From Polynucleobacter necessarius (GTDB lineage Bacteria > Pseudomonadota > Gammaproteobacteria > Burkholderiales > Burkholderiaceae): a DNA stretch of 64,000 nucleotides. Position numbers and translations under genes: made by a program. Positions 1-8,727 of this stretch are shown one piece after another. Below the pieces are notes generated by a model, which saw only the letters and a program-made list of their open reading frames with translations, was not told the DNA's origin and ran no database searches. The stretch covers positions 1,364,001 through 1,428,000 of the forward strand of contig NZ_LT606951.1 in assembly GCF_900095205.1 (NCBI RefSeq). Direction: 5' to 3'. Each line of letters starts with the position of its first letter. The stretch's first letter is position 1.

Positions 1-310
1 AGCTACAAGCAGGCCATTCAGCGGCGGGATCTCCATAGGCTAGCGAACCTCCCCAAGTTCCTAGGTTACGAATAGCACGATGGGCAATGTGTGGCGCAGC
101 CGCTTTTAAGAGTGGTGCATGTTTTGCCACTAATTCTGAATCTTCAATTTCTGTGTGGGTCACCAATGCGCCAATCCACAATTGATCACCAACTGCCGTG
201 ATGCCTTGTAGTTCTTTTAAATCCGTAATATCAATTAAAACGCTCGGTTCAGATAAGCGCATATTTAATGTAGCCAACAGAGTCTGTCCGCCGGCTATCA
301 GGCGCGCATT
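1..310 (-). pseudogene. Molybdenum hydroxylase FAD subunit (CoxM-like), fragment
   Basis: Read on the minus strand, this stretch is one open frame with the FAD-binding fold of the medium subunit of xanthine dehydrogenase/CO dehydrogenase-type molybdenum hydroxylases. Visible signatures are AGGQTLLATLNMRL near its start and AHRAIRNLGTWGGSLAYGDP further on, the usual FAD-binding loops of this family. The protein would pass electrons from an Fe-S subunit to FAD beside a molybdopterin catalytic subunit. The gene runs off the left edge of the window. Its 5' end is missing: homology stops at about 310, roughly 20 codons after where the family normally starts, and a monooxygenase gene in opposite orientation begins at once. 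I therefore treat it as a truncated remnant. Family call is good; substrate unknown. Confidence 0.75.
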
Positions 311-1263
311 ATCACCCCCCTGCTCAAGGAGAGCTTTCCGAACGAGCGCTATCTGCAAGGTAAGGCAGTAAAAACGGTGACTCAAGACGCAAAAAACGTT
401 CAAGTGCAGTGCGAAGATGGCAGCCTCTTTGAAGCAGAGCTCCTCATTGCTTCGGATGGCATTCGCCCAGCAGTAAGAGCTCAAGTCGCCCCACAGATTC
501 AGCCTGAGTATGCTGGGTATATAGCATGGCGCGGTGTATGTGATGAGGCCTGCTTATCGAATTACACGCTCGAGACGCTCTTTAACTATTTTGGCTTCTG
601 CTTACCAAATAGAGAGCAGATGTTGGGCTACCCCGTCGCTGGATCAGGTAACGATACCCGCCCAGGAAAACGTCACTATAACTTCGTTTGGTACCGCCCT
701 GCTTCTGAGCATGAAGAGCTGGTCAACCTACTGACAGATAACGATGGGCATTTTTATCCCACCGGGATTCCGCCACTCAAAGTTTCATGGAAAAACATCT
801 CTCACATGCGCAAAGTAGCGCAAGATATCTTGGCGCCACAATATGCAGAGATACTTGAAAAGACAGCAGCTCTTTTTTTCAAGCCATCTATGATGTGCGC
901 TCGGAAGAAATTGTGTTTGGCAGAATCGCCTTAATGGGTGATGCTGCATTTGTTGGTAGGCCGCATGTGGGAATGGGTGTCACCAAGGCTGGAGACGAGG
1001 CCATGTCCCTTACTCGACATATTGCTGAGTTTGGCGCCACTCCAGATGCCTTAAATGCCTATGGAAATGAGCATCTCAAACTCGACCAACAGGTAGTTGC
1101 AAGAGCCCAATATTTGAGACGCTATATGCAAGCACAGGGCAGTAAAGGTATTAGGGATTCCGATGACCTGAAAAAAAATGCCAACACAGTCATGGCGGAA
1201 ACCGCCATTGATCTGAGCGAGCTATTGGCTCAAGGGAAAGCAGTGCCTGAATCCGTACATTAA
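311..1263 (+). pseudogene. FAD-dependent aromatic-ring monooxygenase, 5'-truncated and frameshifted
   Basis: The protein resembles flavin monooxygenases of the UbiH/salicylate hydroxylase superfamily, which hydroxylate aromatic or N-heterocyclic rings with NAD(P)H and O2. The motif LLIASDGIRPAVR (the DG motif) and ALMGDAAFVGRPHVGMG (the second FAD-binding GD motif) are both present. About 100 N-terminal residues, including the dinucleotide-binding GxGxxG, are absent, because the frame joins a CoxM-like gene at about 311-320. A second lesion is one extra T in the T7 run at 873-879, which moves the frame from the one read at 377 to the one read at 895; the two halves align to one family across the shift. 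A catabolic role is inferred from family. It is certainly not functional as it stands. Confidence 0.75.
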
Positions 1264-1326
1264 AAAGCGCATTCAGTTAAGATTTGAAAAAAACTAAAAG
1301 CATTCTTATTTAACAAGGTTTTATAT

Positions 1327-1334
1327 GGAGGAGA
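1327..1334 (+). promoter_or_regulatory. Shine-Dalgarno site of the livK-like gene
   Basis: GGAGGAGA lies 5 bases before the ATG at 1340. It fixes that start and shows that the broken upstream part of the substrate-binding protein gene, with its twin-arginine-like signal, was the genuine N-terminus. Confidence 0.7.
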
Positions 1335-1339
1335 CAACC

Positions 1340-2576
1340 ATGAAACAAAAAGTAACGAATCAAACTAGACGCCAGATGTTAATTGGTGGAGCTGCAGTAG
1401 CAAGCACCCCACATTTGGTTAAATGTTGCAAATGCTCAAGCCAATACCATTAAGATTGGCTTTCCAACTGCGTTAACCGGTCCATTTTCTGCAGAAGCAC
1501 AAGACCAAGTGAAGGCTGCTGAATTAGCCATTAAAGAATTTAACGACGCTGGTGGCTTTAATGGACGTAAAGCAGAACTATTGGTGCGCGATGACAAGCT
1601 CAATCCTGGTGAAGCAGCTACACGTACTTTAGAGTTAATCGAAAAAGATAAAGTGAACTTTGTTGTAGGCTCATTCTCTGCTGCAACACAACTTTCAATC
1701 AATGCTGTTTGTAAAGAACGTAAGGTACTCTTTAATTCCATCAGTCAATCTGATGCAATCAATGAAGCAAAAGACTGGAGCATTTATACATTCCACGAAG
1801 CGCTGAACCCGACGATGACTGCTGGTGCTGTGGCCCGCTATTCCATTCCGCATTTTGGTAAAAAAATTGTCTTCCTTACAGCCGATTACGCCTACGGTCA
1901 TGAGATGGTGCGCGCATTTGAACGTGCTGGGAAAGAACTGGGAGCCACCACCCTAGCCGATATCCGTCATCCATTAGGCGCATCGGATTACTCCGCTTTC
2001 TTGCCTCGTATTAAAGCGTTGAACTCAAATATTTTGGTGCTTTGTAACTTTGGTCGCGACTTAGTGAATGCAGCAAAACAATGTACTGACTTCGGCCTGA
2101 AATCGAGCATGAAGATCGTTGCGCCAGTACTGCTGTATACCTCACGCCTTGCTGGCGATCCAGAAGCATTCGAAGGCATTATTGGTGGTACATCCTATTA
2201 CTGGGGTCTTGAAGATCGCATCCCAACTGCAAAAGCATTTAATGACGCATTCCGCAAAATGTATAACGGTTCAGTTCAATCAGATTACGGCGCACTAGGC
2301 TATGCGGGCGTTAAGAGCATACTCGCCTCAATCAAAATCGCTAAGTCCACTGAAACTATGAAAGTGGTTTCAGCGATGGAGAATCTCAAATACGACTGGT
2401 ATAAAGGTCCCGAGTACTATCGCAAATGTGACCATCAAGCAGTACAGACCGTCCTTATTGTTGAGTCCAAATCCAAGAATATGAAAGACAAGTATGACGT
2501 CTTCAATATTTTGACGATTGAACCTACTACTGAGAAAAACATGCGCTCTTGCGCTGAGCTAGGTCACAAAGCCTAA
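1340..2576 (+). pseudogene. ABC transporter periplasmic substrate-binding protein, LivK-like, one frameshift
   Basis: This is a type 1 periplasmic binding protein of the branched-chain amino acid/amide (HAAT) family. It starts at 1340 with TRRQMLIGGAAVAS, a twin-arginine-like export signal. One extra A at about 1423-1425 ends that frame at 1453. The mature protein continues in the next frame from IKIGFPTALTGPFSA to the stop at 2576. Family landmarks include GRKAELLVRDDKLNPGEAA and VVGSFSAATQLSINAV, which form the ligand cleft. It heads a five-gene importer cluster (livK, H, M, G, F types) in which every gene is broken. The ligand cannot be read from the sequence; the preceding aromatic catabolism genes and following acyl-CoA genes make a carboxylate or aromatic acid as likely as an amino acid. 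Confidence 0.8.
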
Positions 2577-2587
2577 TCCAAAAATTT

Positions 2588-2631
2588 CAGGGTGGATGGA
2601 GAATTCACCCTGACCCACCCCCCTTTTTTTT
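2588..2631 (+). terminator. Possible attenuator between livK- and livH-like genes
   Basis: CAGGGTG at 2588-2594 pairs with CACCCTG at 2606-2612 (7 bp, 11-base loop). A C-rich stretch and then eight T residues (2624-2631) follow. The T tract sits 11 bases after the stem, which is far for a classic terminator. Such a site after the binding-protein gene would let it be expressed above the membrane genes. This is inferred from sequence only. Confidence 0.35.
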
Positions 2632-2667
2632 GCCATGAGGTGAAGGGTAGTTTTTCTGAGTAAATAT

Positions 2668-3539
2668 ATGACCGGTCTTTCATTTGAACTTCTTTGCATG
2701 CAACTACTGACAGGCGTAACCTTAGGTAGTATTTATGCACTTCTCGCACTTAGCCTATGCCTCATTTTTGGCATGCTCAATGTGGTGAACTTCGCTCACG
2801 GCGCTTTCTTGGGTGTGTACTTTCTAGGTGTCACAGGAAGCTTTTGGTTTAGCTTAGTTCTCACACCATTGTTCACAGGTGCAATCGGACTCCTGACAGA
2901 ACGCTTCTTAGTGAGGCCACTCCATGGGCGCGGCCTTGACTATCCGCGATTACTCACCTTTGGTCTTTCTTATGTCTTAATCGAAGTCATGCGGATTACC
3001 TTCGGTATTGAAGGCTTGCCTTCAGTTACCCCTGAGGGTTTGGGCGGAACAGTCAACGTAGGAATTGGATACTTCCCTAAAAAATATCGCCTGTTTTTAA
3101 TTGCAGCTACCGCAGGCATTATTTTTGGAGTTTGGTTTTTCATTCAGAAAACACGTTATGGCCTTATTATCAAAGCGGGAACTGCTGACCAAGAAATCGT
3201 GAAAGTGCTTGGCGTTGATATTGCCAAAGTTTGGCTTTTGGTTTTTGGTCTTGGCTGCGCAATTGCAGGCCTTTCCGGAATTCTCGCCTCACCCACTCGA
3301 TCTGTTAATCCAGAAATGGGTATTCCGATTTTGGCGGAATCATTTGTAGAGTAACTGTCGTTGGCGGCATGGGTTCGCCAGTAGGCGCTGTCGTGGCTGG
3401 CCTATTAATAGGCATGGTTTACAGCATGACATCCCCCTTCTTCCCGGATTTAGCCGAACTTTCTATTTTTGTCTTGATGGCAGTAGTGTTATTAATCCGT
3501 CCACAAGGTTTATTTGGTAAAGCAGGAGCGATGGGCTAA
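2668..3539 (+). pseudogene. ABC transporter permease, LivH-like, one frameshift
   Basis: This is the first inner-membrane permease of the HAAT-type importer. The N-terminal part, LLTGVTLGSIYALLALSLCL, and the loop NVVNFAHGAFLG are typical of LivH. The frame ends early at 3354. Loss of one base near 3346 is enough to restore it, and the remaining C-terminus (VTVVGGMGSPVGAVVAG, then VLLIRPQGLFG) ends at 3539. The full length, about 290 codons, is normal for LivH, so only a single-base lesion is involved. The EAA-like cytoplasmic loop that contacts the ATPase is in the intact part. The next gene starts 14 bases later. Confidence 0.8.
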
Positions 3540-3553
3540 GGCTCCGTATATCT

Positions 3554-4515
3554 ATGAATTCATTTTTTCAACTTATTGCACGCCATCGCATACTAGCTAG
3601 TACGCTATTTTTAGCCATCTTCCCATTCATTATGCCTTATGAGGCGCTGGCAATTAATATTTTGATCTTTGGTTTTTTGCCATGGGCTTTAACTTGTTAT
3701 TCGGCTACATGGGCCTTCTATCCTTTGGTCATGCGGCCTTCTTAGGTATTGGCAGCTATCTCACTGGAATTGGCATTGTTCATTATGGGATGCCTTGGGG
3801 TGTTGCGATTTTGGTTGGTATCGTTGGCTCAGCCATTGGCGGACTCATTATGGGCTACCTAGCTATTCGTACTAGAGGCATCTACTTCTCTATGGTGACT
3901 TTGGCGCTTGATCAAATTGTGTATTACATTTTTTATAAAGCAGAGAGTCTTACTGGTGGCGAGAATGGCTTGCCGTGGCGTCAGGGTTGATGAATTCAAG
4001 ATCCTAGGCATCCCTGTTGACTTCTTAAACCCGCTTGTTAAGTAGTACGTGATCCTCTTTTTTGTAGTCATCGCGATCTGTCTTATCTCCCGTATTTTGA
4101 GCTCCCCTTTAGGGGCGGTAATGGAGGTGATCCGAGAAAACGAGAAACGTGCTGCTGCTTGTGGATTTGATGTTGCTCGTACTAAGCTGCTGGTATTTGT
4201 ATTATCAGCAGCTATCTGTGGATTAGCCGGCTCTCTCCACGCCCTGCACCTTTCCATTGTTCCAATCGACTCCTTGCACTATCTCCCGTCTGGTCAAGCC
4301 GTCATGATGAGCATTCTCTGGGTGGCATGGGCACTTTCTTTGGCTCCTTTATTGGCGCCGCGGTCATGCTCTATTTAGAGGACGTTGTCACTACCTTCAC
4401 CAAACACTGGATGGCCGTTGTTGGCTTAGTTTTCATGTTCTTTGTGCTGTTCTTCCCCAAAGGGATTTGGGGAACCATTCTGAGCAAGCTACAAATTAAT
4501 CAGAATTCAAAATAA
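3554..4515 (+). pseudogene. ABC transporter permease, LivM-like, four lesions
   Basis: This is the second permease of the importer, paired with the LivH-like subunit. Recognisable blocks are GFNLLFGYMGLLSFGHAAFLG, the loop around YLAIRTRGIYFSMVTLAL, and the C-terminal FFPKGIWGTIL. Four lesions interrupt it: a missing T in the run at 3673-3678, an extra C at 3973-3974, an in-frame TAG at 4043-4045 where a Tyr is expected, and a tandem CT duplication (CTCT, 4316-4319) before GGMGTFFGSF. The stop at 4513-4515 overlaps the ATG of the next gene (TAATG), so the two were translationally coupled. Confidence 0.8.
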
Positions 4516-5272
4516 TGAATAGCGCAACCATTGCTTCTATTCTTGAGGCGCGCAATGTCAGCAAGAGCTTTGGTAAGTTCAAGGCACTACAAAATGTATC
4601 CACTAGCTTTATGCCTAGAACACTCACGGCCATCATTGGCCCCAATGGTGCTGGCAAGAGTACATTCTTTAATGTCTTAAGTGGCGCATTCCCTCCCACA
4701 AGCGGTCAAATTCTATTTAATGGCAAAGACATTACTGGTATGCAGCAACATGAGTTTGCTCGCATTGGAATCTCTAAAAGCTTTCAGATTACCAATGTCT
4801 TTAAGCAATTAAGTGCTCATGAAAACGTACGTGTATAGCAGCTCAAATGGAAACAGCGCGCTATAACTTTTTACGAAATGCCCAAAGCTATCCGAAGCCA
4901 ATTGAGATTGTCGATGAATTACTTCATCGAGTCAATCTTGAGCATTTACGTAATAAAAAGACTGGTGACTTAGCTCATGGTCAGCAACGTGCACTTGAGA
5001 TTGCGATGGCACTTGCCTGCAATCCTAGTCTATTGTTGTTGGATGAACCTACTGCTGGCATGTCTCCAGAGGAGACCTTGGTCATGATGGAGCTGATTCG
5101 CACACTTGCGAGCGAGCGTACTGCCATCTTGATTGAGCACAAGATGAAACTGATTATGGGTCTTTGCAAGCGCATCATCGTTCTTCATCATGGCGAGTTC
5201 CTTGCAGAGGGTACTCCAGAAGAAATCCAAAATGGTGCTGAGGTACGTCGTGTGTACCTGGGTCAAGGTTAA
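4515..5272 (+). pseudogene. ABC transporter ATPase, LivG-like, one frameshift
   Basis: This is one of the two ATPases of the importer. Walker A is GPNGAGKST (residues 42-50). The Q-loop region lies in GISKSFQITNVF. After a one-base insertion near 4833, the second frame carries a signature region LAHGQQRALEIAM and Walker B LLLLDEPTAGMS. The usual LSxGxx signature reads LAHGQQR here, which is common in LivG. The frame then runs to a normal end at 5272. The start is set by the 3-base-plus overlap with the livM-like stop. With the ATPase split in two, the transporter cannot be energised unless LivF alone could do so, and that gene is broken too. Confidence 0.8.
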
Positions 5273-5284
5273 AGAAAGCAAAAC

Positions 5285-5990
5285 ATGTTGCGTGTTGAAA
5301 ACTTAAATGCCTGGTATGACCGTAGTCACGTCTTACAGGGAGTCTCTCTTGAAGTAAATAAAGGGGGAGATTGTGACCATTGCTGGGTCGCAATGGCGCT
5401 GGCAAAACAACCACCCTACGCTCCTTAATGGGTCTTCTATCTAAGCGTCAAGGCAAAGCTGCAATTGATGGCACTTCATTTTTAGATTTACCCGCTCACG
5501 AACGCTTTCATCTAGGCTTGGCATACGTTCCAGAGGACCGTCGAATCGCTCCAGGCCTTACTGTTAAAGAAAATCTAGAACTTGGCGTCATCGCTCAAAA
5601 AATAAGGGCGATATGAGTGCCTTAGTTGATGAAATTGCGGAAACCTTCCCGAAACTGAAAGAGCGTCTGCATCAAGATGGCACCTCAATATCGGGTGGTG
5701 AGCAACAAATGCTAGCAATTACTAGAGCAATGATCGCTAAACCTAAAGTGATCCTGCTTGATGAGCCATCCGAATGCATCATGCCGGTTTTTGTTGATGA
5801 AATGTTTGAGCTATTTGCCAAATTAAAACAGCAAGGCTTAACTATTTTGCTGGTAGAGCAAAATGTCCAGCAAGCTCTGAAAATTTCTGATCGTGCTTAC
5901 ATTCTTGATCAAGGTGAAATAGTGTTTCATGACACTGCTCAGAATCTTTTAAACAATTACGATATTCAGCAAAAGTATTGCGCCGTTTAA
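5285..5990 (+). pseudogene. ABC transporter ATPase, LivF-like, three frameshifts
   Basis: This is the second ATPase of the importer. It starts at 5285 with LRVENLNAWYDRSHVLQGV. The frame breaks in the G run of the codons for KGE (near 5362-5366) and again just before Walker A (GRNGAGKTTTLRSL) near 5386. A third break is a missing A in the A run near 5600. The last part carries the signature ISGGEQQMLAITRA, Walker B VILLDEPSE and the H-loop equivalent ILLVEQNVQQAL. In most LivF proteins the Walker B continues DEPSEGLAP; here it reads DEPSECIMP, with the conserved Gly lost, a further sign of relaxed selection. Confidence 0.8.
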
Positions 5991-6008
5991 AAATTGACTC
6001 TATTTGCT

Positions 6009-6512
6009 TTAAATGAGATGTAGCCAATGACCCAACTGGTGCCAAAAACTTTCTGGAACCATAGTTAGCAACCATGTTAGCGTAATAAAACGCAACAACT
6101 TACCAATAAACATATAGATAAGGCATGGCTGCCATGGCAACTTCAGCCATCCTGCTGCAAGGCATAAGGGGTCTCCCAAACCTGGTAGCCATGACAGCAA
6201 CAGCAACCTTGGACCCCAAGCTCCAAGCCAGCGCTTCAAGCGGCTATTGCGAGGCTCATCCATTAATTTGAAACTATTGCGCGCAAGAACTCCTAGCCAC
6301 CAATCGAGCATCCCACCTAATGTATTACCAATCGTAGCAACTGCAATTGCAACCCAAAATAAGTGTGAGTTTAGAGTAATGTAGCCAAACAGGATGGGCT
6401 CAGATCCCGCCGGAATTAACGTTGCAGAAATAAAGGAGCTAATGAATACTGCCGGCAAGCCAACTGCAGGCATTTCAAACCATGCAAAAAAATTCCCAAA
6501 CAGATGCTCCAT
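6009..6512 (-). CDS. DedA/SNARE-associated family membrane protein, YqaA-like
   Basis: This 167-residue integral membrane protein matches the YqaA branch of the DedA (VTT/SNARE-associated) family. Diagnostic segments are SATLIPAGSEPILFGY near residue 30 and NTLGGMLDWWLG near 62, followed by a WLPGLGDPLCLAAGWL re-entrant loop. DedA proteins help move lipid carriers and keep the proton motive force; the role of YqaA itself is not established. It is open over its full normal length, although it lies between two blocks of pseudogenes. It runs convergently to the livF-like gene with 18 bases between stops. Confidence 0.75.
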   Translation of the reverse strand: MEHLFGNFFAWFEMPAVGLPAVFISSFISATLIPAGSEPILFGYITLNSHLFWVAIAVATIGNTLGGMLDWWLGVLARNSFKLMDEPRNSRLKRWLGAWGPRLLLLSWLPGLGDPLCLAAGWLKLPWQPCLIYMFIGKLLRFITLTWLLTMVPESFWHQLGHWLHLI

Positions 6513-6597
6513 TAAGCAATTTCCCCCATGGGAATAGCATCAGACTTCATGTGTTCGGTTCTCATAGAGCCTATTTTGCCTTGTTTTAGACAACCTC

Positions 6598-6615
6598 CAA
6601 GATTTTCAAATCTTG
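6598..6615. promoter_or_regulatory. Perfect palindrome, possible operator
   Basis: CAAGATTTTCAAATCTTG has two perfect 8-base arms around a 2-base centre. It lies 58 bases before the acyl-CoA dehydrogenase start and 86 bases upstream of the divergent yqaA-like gene. Such a short-spaced dyad suits a dimeric regulator, but there is no regulator gene beside it. It is not followed by a T tract, so it is not a terminator. Confidence 0.3.
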
Positions 6616-6672
6616 CTTAAACTAACGCCTAAGGCAGAAAAAACATCATAAAACCCATATTTTGAGACACCC

Positions 6673-7815
6673 ATGAATCAACCTATTCCCAAGCCAGACC
6701 AATATCAAGAAATGCGCGAAGCATTACGCAACCTCTGTAGCACTTTTGATTCAGCTTATTGGCAAAAGATTGATCATGAAAGAGCTTATCCAGAAGCTTT
6801 TGTAGATACCATGACGAAGGCTGGTTGGTTGGCCGCACTAATTCCTGAGGAATATGGTAGCTCCGGACTGGGCCTTGCTGAAGCATCTGTGATCATGGAA
6901 GAAATTAATCTTTCTGGCGGAAATTCACGTTCGTGTCACGGCCAGATGTACAACATGGGCACACTATTGCGTCATGGATTTGACGCTCAAAAGAAAATGT
7001 ATCTGCCCAAAATTGCATCCGGTGAATTACGACTTCAAAGCATGGCAGTCACTGAACCCACGACTGGTACCGAGATACCACCAAACTGAAAATTACTGCA
7101 GTTAAAAAAGGGGATAAGTATGTTGTCAATGGCCAAAAAGTTTGGATCTCTCGCATACAGCATTCAGATCTAATGATCCTCTTAGCCCGAACTACCCCCA
7201 TCAATGAAGTGCAACGGAAATCTGAAGGCATGTCGATCTTCATCGTGAATCTAGCCGATGCAATTGGCAAAGGCATGGAAGTACGGCCGATTGCGAATAT
7301 GGTCAATCATGAAACCAATGAGGTCTTCTTTGATAATTTAGAAATTCCCGCTGAAAATCTCATTGGCACAGAAGGCCAGGGATTTAAGTACATTCTTGAT
7401 GGACTCAATGCGGAGCGCGTCTTAATCGCTGCCGAGTGTATTGGTGATGCTTATTGGTTTATTGATCGTGCTCGTCGCTATGCAAATGATCGTGTGGTGT
7501 TTGATCGTCCGATTGCGGATAGCTATATTGAAACTGAAGCCGCTAATCTGATGCGCTTCAAGGCTTGTGAGCTATTTGACGCCTATCAACCCTGTGGGCC
7601 TGAAGCTAACATGGCCAAATTTTCTTGCCGCCAAAGCATCTTGGGAGGCTGCTAATGTGTGTTTACAAACCCATGGTGGCTTTGGTTTTGCGAATGAATA
7701 TGATGTTGAGCGCAAGTTTAGAGAAACACGGCTATATCAAGTGGCACCCATTTCAACAAACTTGATCTACTCCTATATTGCCGAGCATGTGCTTGGCCTT
7801 CCTAGATCTTTCTAA
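6673..7815 (+). pseudogene. Acyl-CoA dehydrogenase family protein, two frameshifts and an internal deletion
   Basis: This flavoprotein would oxidise an acyl-CoA to the enoyl-CoA and pass electrons to ETF. Landmarks are AALIPEEYGSSGLGL (residues ~55-70), SMAVTEPTTGT at the FAD site, YVVNGQKVWISR, and the C-terminal THGGFGFANEYDVERKFRE. The frame is lost at a tandem GA duplication (GAGA, 7072-7075) and at an extra T in 7620-7623. In addition, FDRPI is followed directly by ADSYIE at 7509-7515; family members usually carry about ten more residues ending in a second PI between them, so an in-frame deletion between the two PI codon pairs is likely. It stands 11 bases before a CoA-transferase gene with which it probably formed an operon. 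Confidence 0.8.
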
Positions 7816-7826
7816 AAAATATCGAC

Positions 7827-8691
7827 ATGGGTATTCGCCCCTTAGACGGCATAACGGTAGTTGCTCTCGAGCATGTTATTGCCGCCCCATTCTGCACTCG
7901 ACAGTTAGCTGATTTAGGTGCGCGCATTATTAAAATTGAGCGCCCTGGTGGCGGAGATTTCGCTAGAGGCTATGGACACCCAAGTTGAAGGCCAATCCTC
8001 TCACTTTGTTTGGGTTAATCGCTCCAAAGAAAGTTTAACGCTTGATCTTAAGCAAGACTCTGCAATGGCAGTATTTTAAAGAATTTATTAAAGACGGCAG
8101 ATGTCTTTATTCAAAATCTTGCCCCTGGTGCAGCCAATCGTATGGGGCTAGGCCCTGAAGTTTTGCAAAAAGAAAATCCTGGTCTCATTACCTGCGCGAT
8201 TTCAGGTTATGGAAACAATGGACCCTATCGAGATAAAAAGGCTTACGACCTTTTAATCCAAAGTGAAGCAGGGTTCCTTTCAATTACCGGGACACCAGAG
8301 ACACCGAGCAAAGCGGGTAACTCAATTGCTGATATTGCCGCAGGGATGTATGCCTACACCAATATTTTGGCAGCTTTACTGCAAAGAGGGAAAACGCGCT
8401 GAACTATTGGAAATCATCAATCACTACTTTAGCAAGCTGACTTCAGAGCAATTGATCGCTAGACTAAAAAAAGCGCAAATAGCAAACGCTCACCTAAATG
8501 ATATGGAAGGACTTTGGAAGCATGAGCAGCTCAAAGCCCGCGATCGCTGGACTCCAGTAGGCACTCCAAATGGGCCCATCCCTGCTCTGCTACCACCAGA
8601 ATTAAATGATAGCTATCAATACCGTATGGATGCTATCCCTGCAGTTGGAGAGCACATAGACTCCATTCTCAAAGAATTAGGAATGACCTGA
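7827..8691 (+). pseudogene. Family III CoA-transferase (CaiB/BaiF), frameshifted and internally deleted
   Basis: The start at 7827 reads MGIRPLDGITVVALEHVIAA, the standard N-terminus of class III CoA-transferases, and IIKIERPGGGDFAR includes the CoA-binding loop. An extra G near 7972 and a compensating shift near 8075 disrupt the first third. The middle block NPGLITCAISGYGNNGPY leads to the conserved Asp loop KAYDLLIQSEAGFLS. At about 8395 the frame jumps straight from LLQRGK to RAELLEIINHYFSKLTSEQL, so about 100 family residues are missing. The C-terminus ends at 8691. With the dehydrogenase it would activate and oxidise a carboxylic acid. Both are now dead. Confidence 0.8.
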
Positions 8692-8727
8692 GTCTGAGAT
8701 AACGGCTATGCGGGCTAGTGGAGCAAT

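Noticed and set aside
4515..5990. Programmed ribosomal frameshifting to explain the split ABC genes
   Set aside because: The shifts lie at different, unrelated sites with no shared slippery heptamer plus downstream structure, and four of five genes in the cluster carry them.
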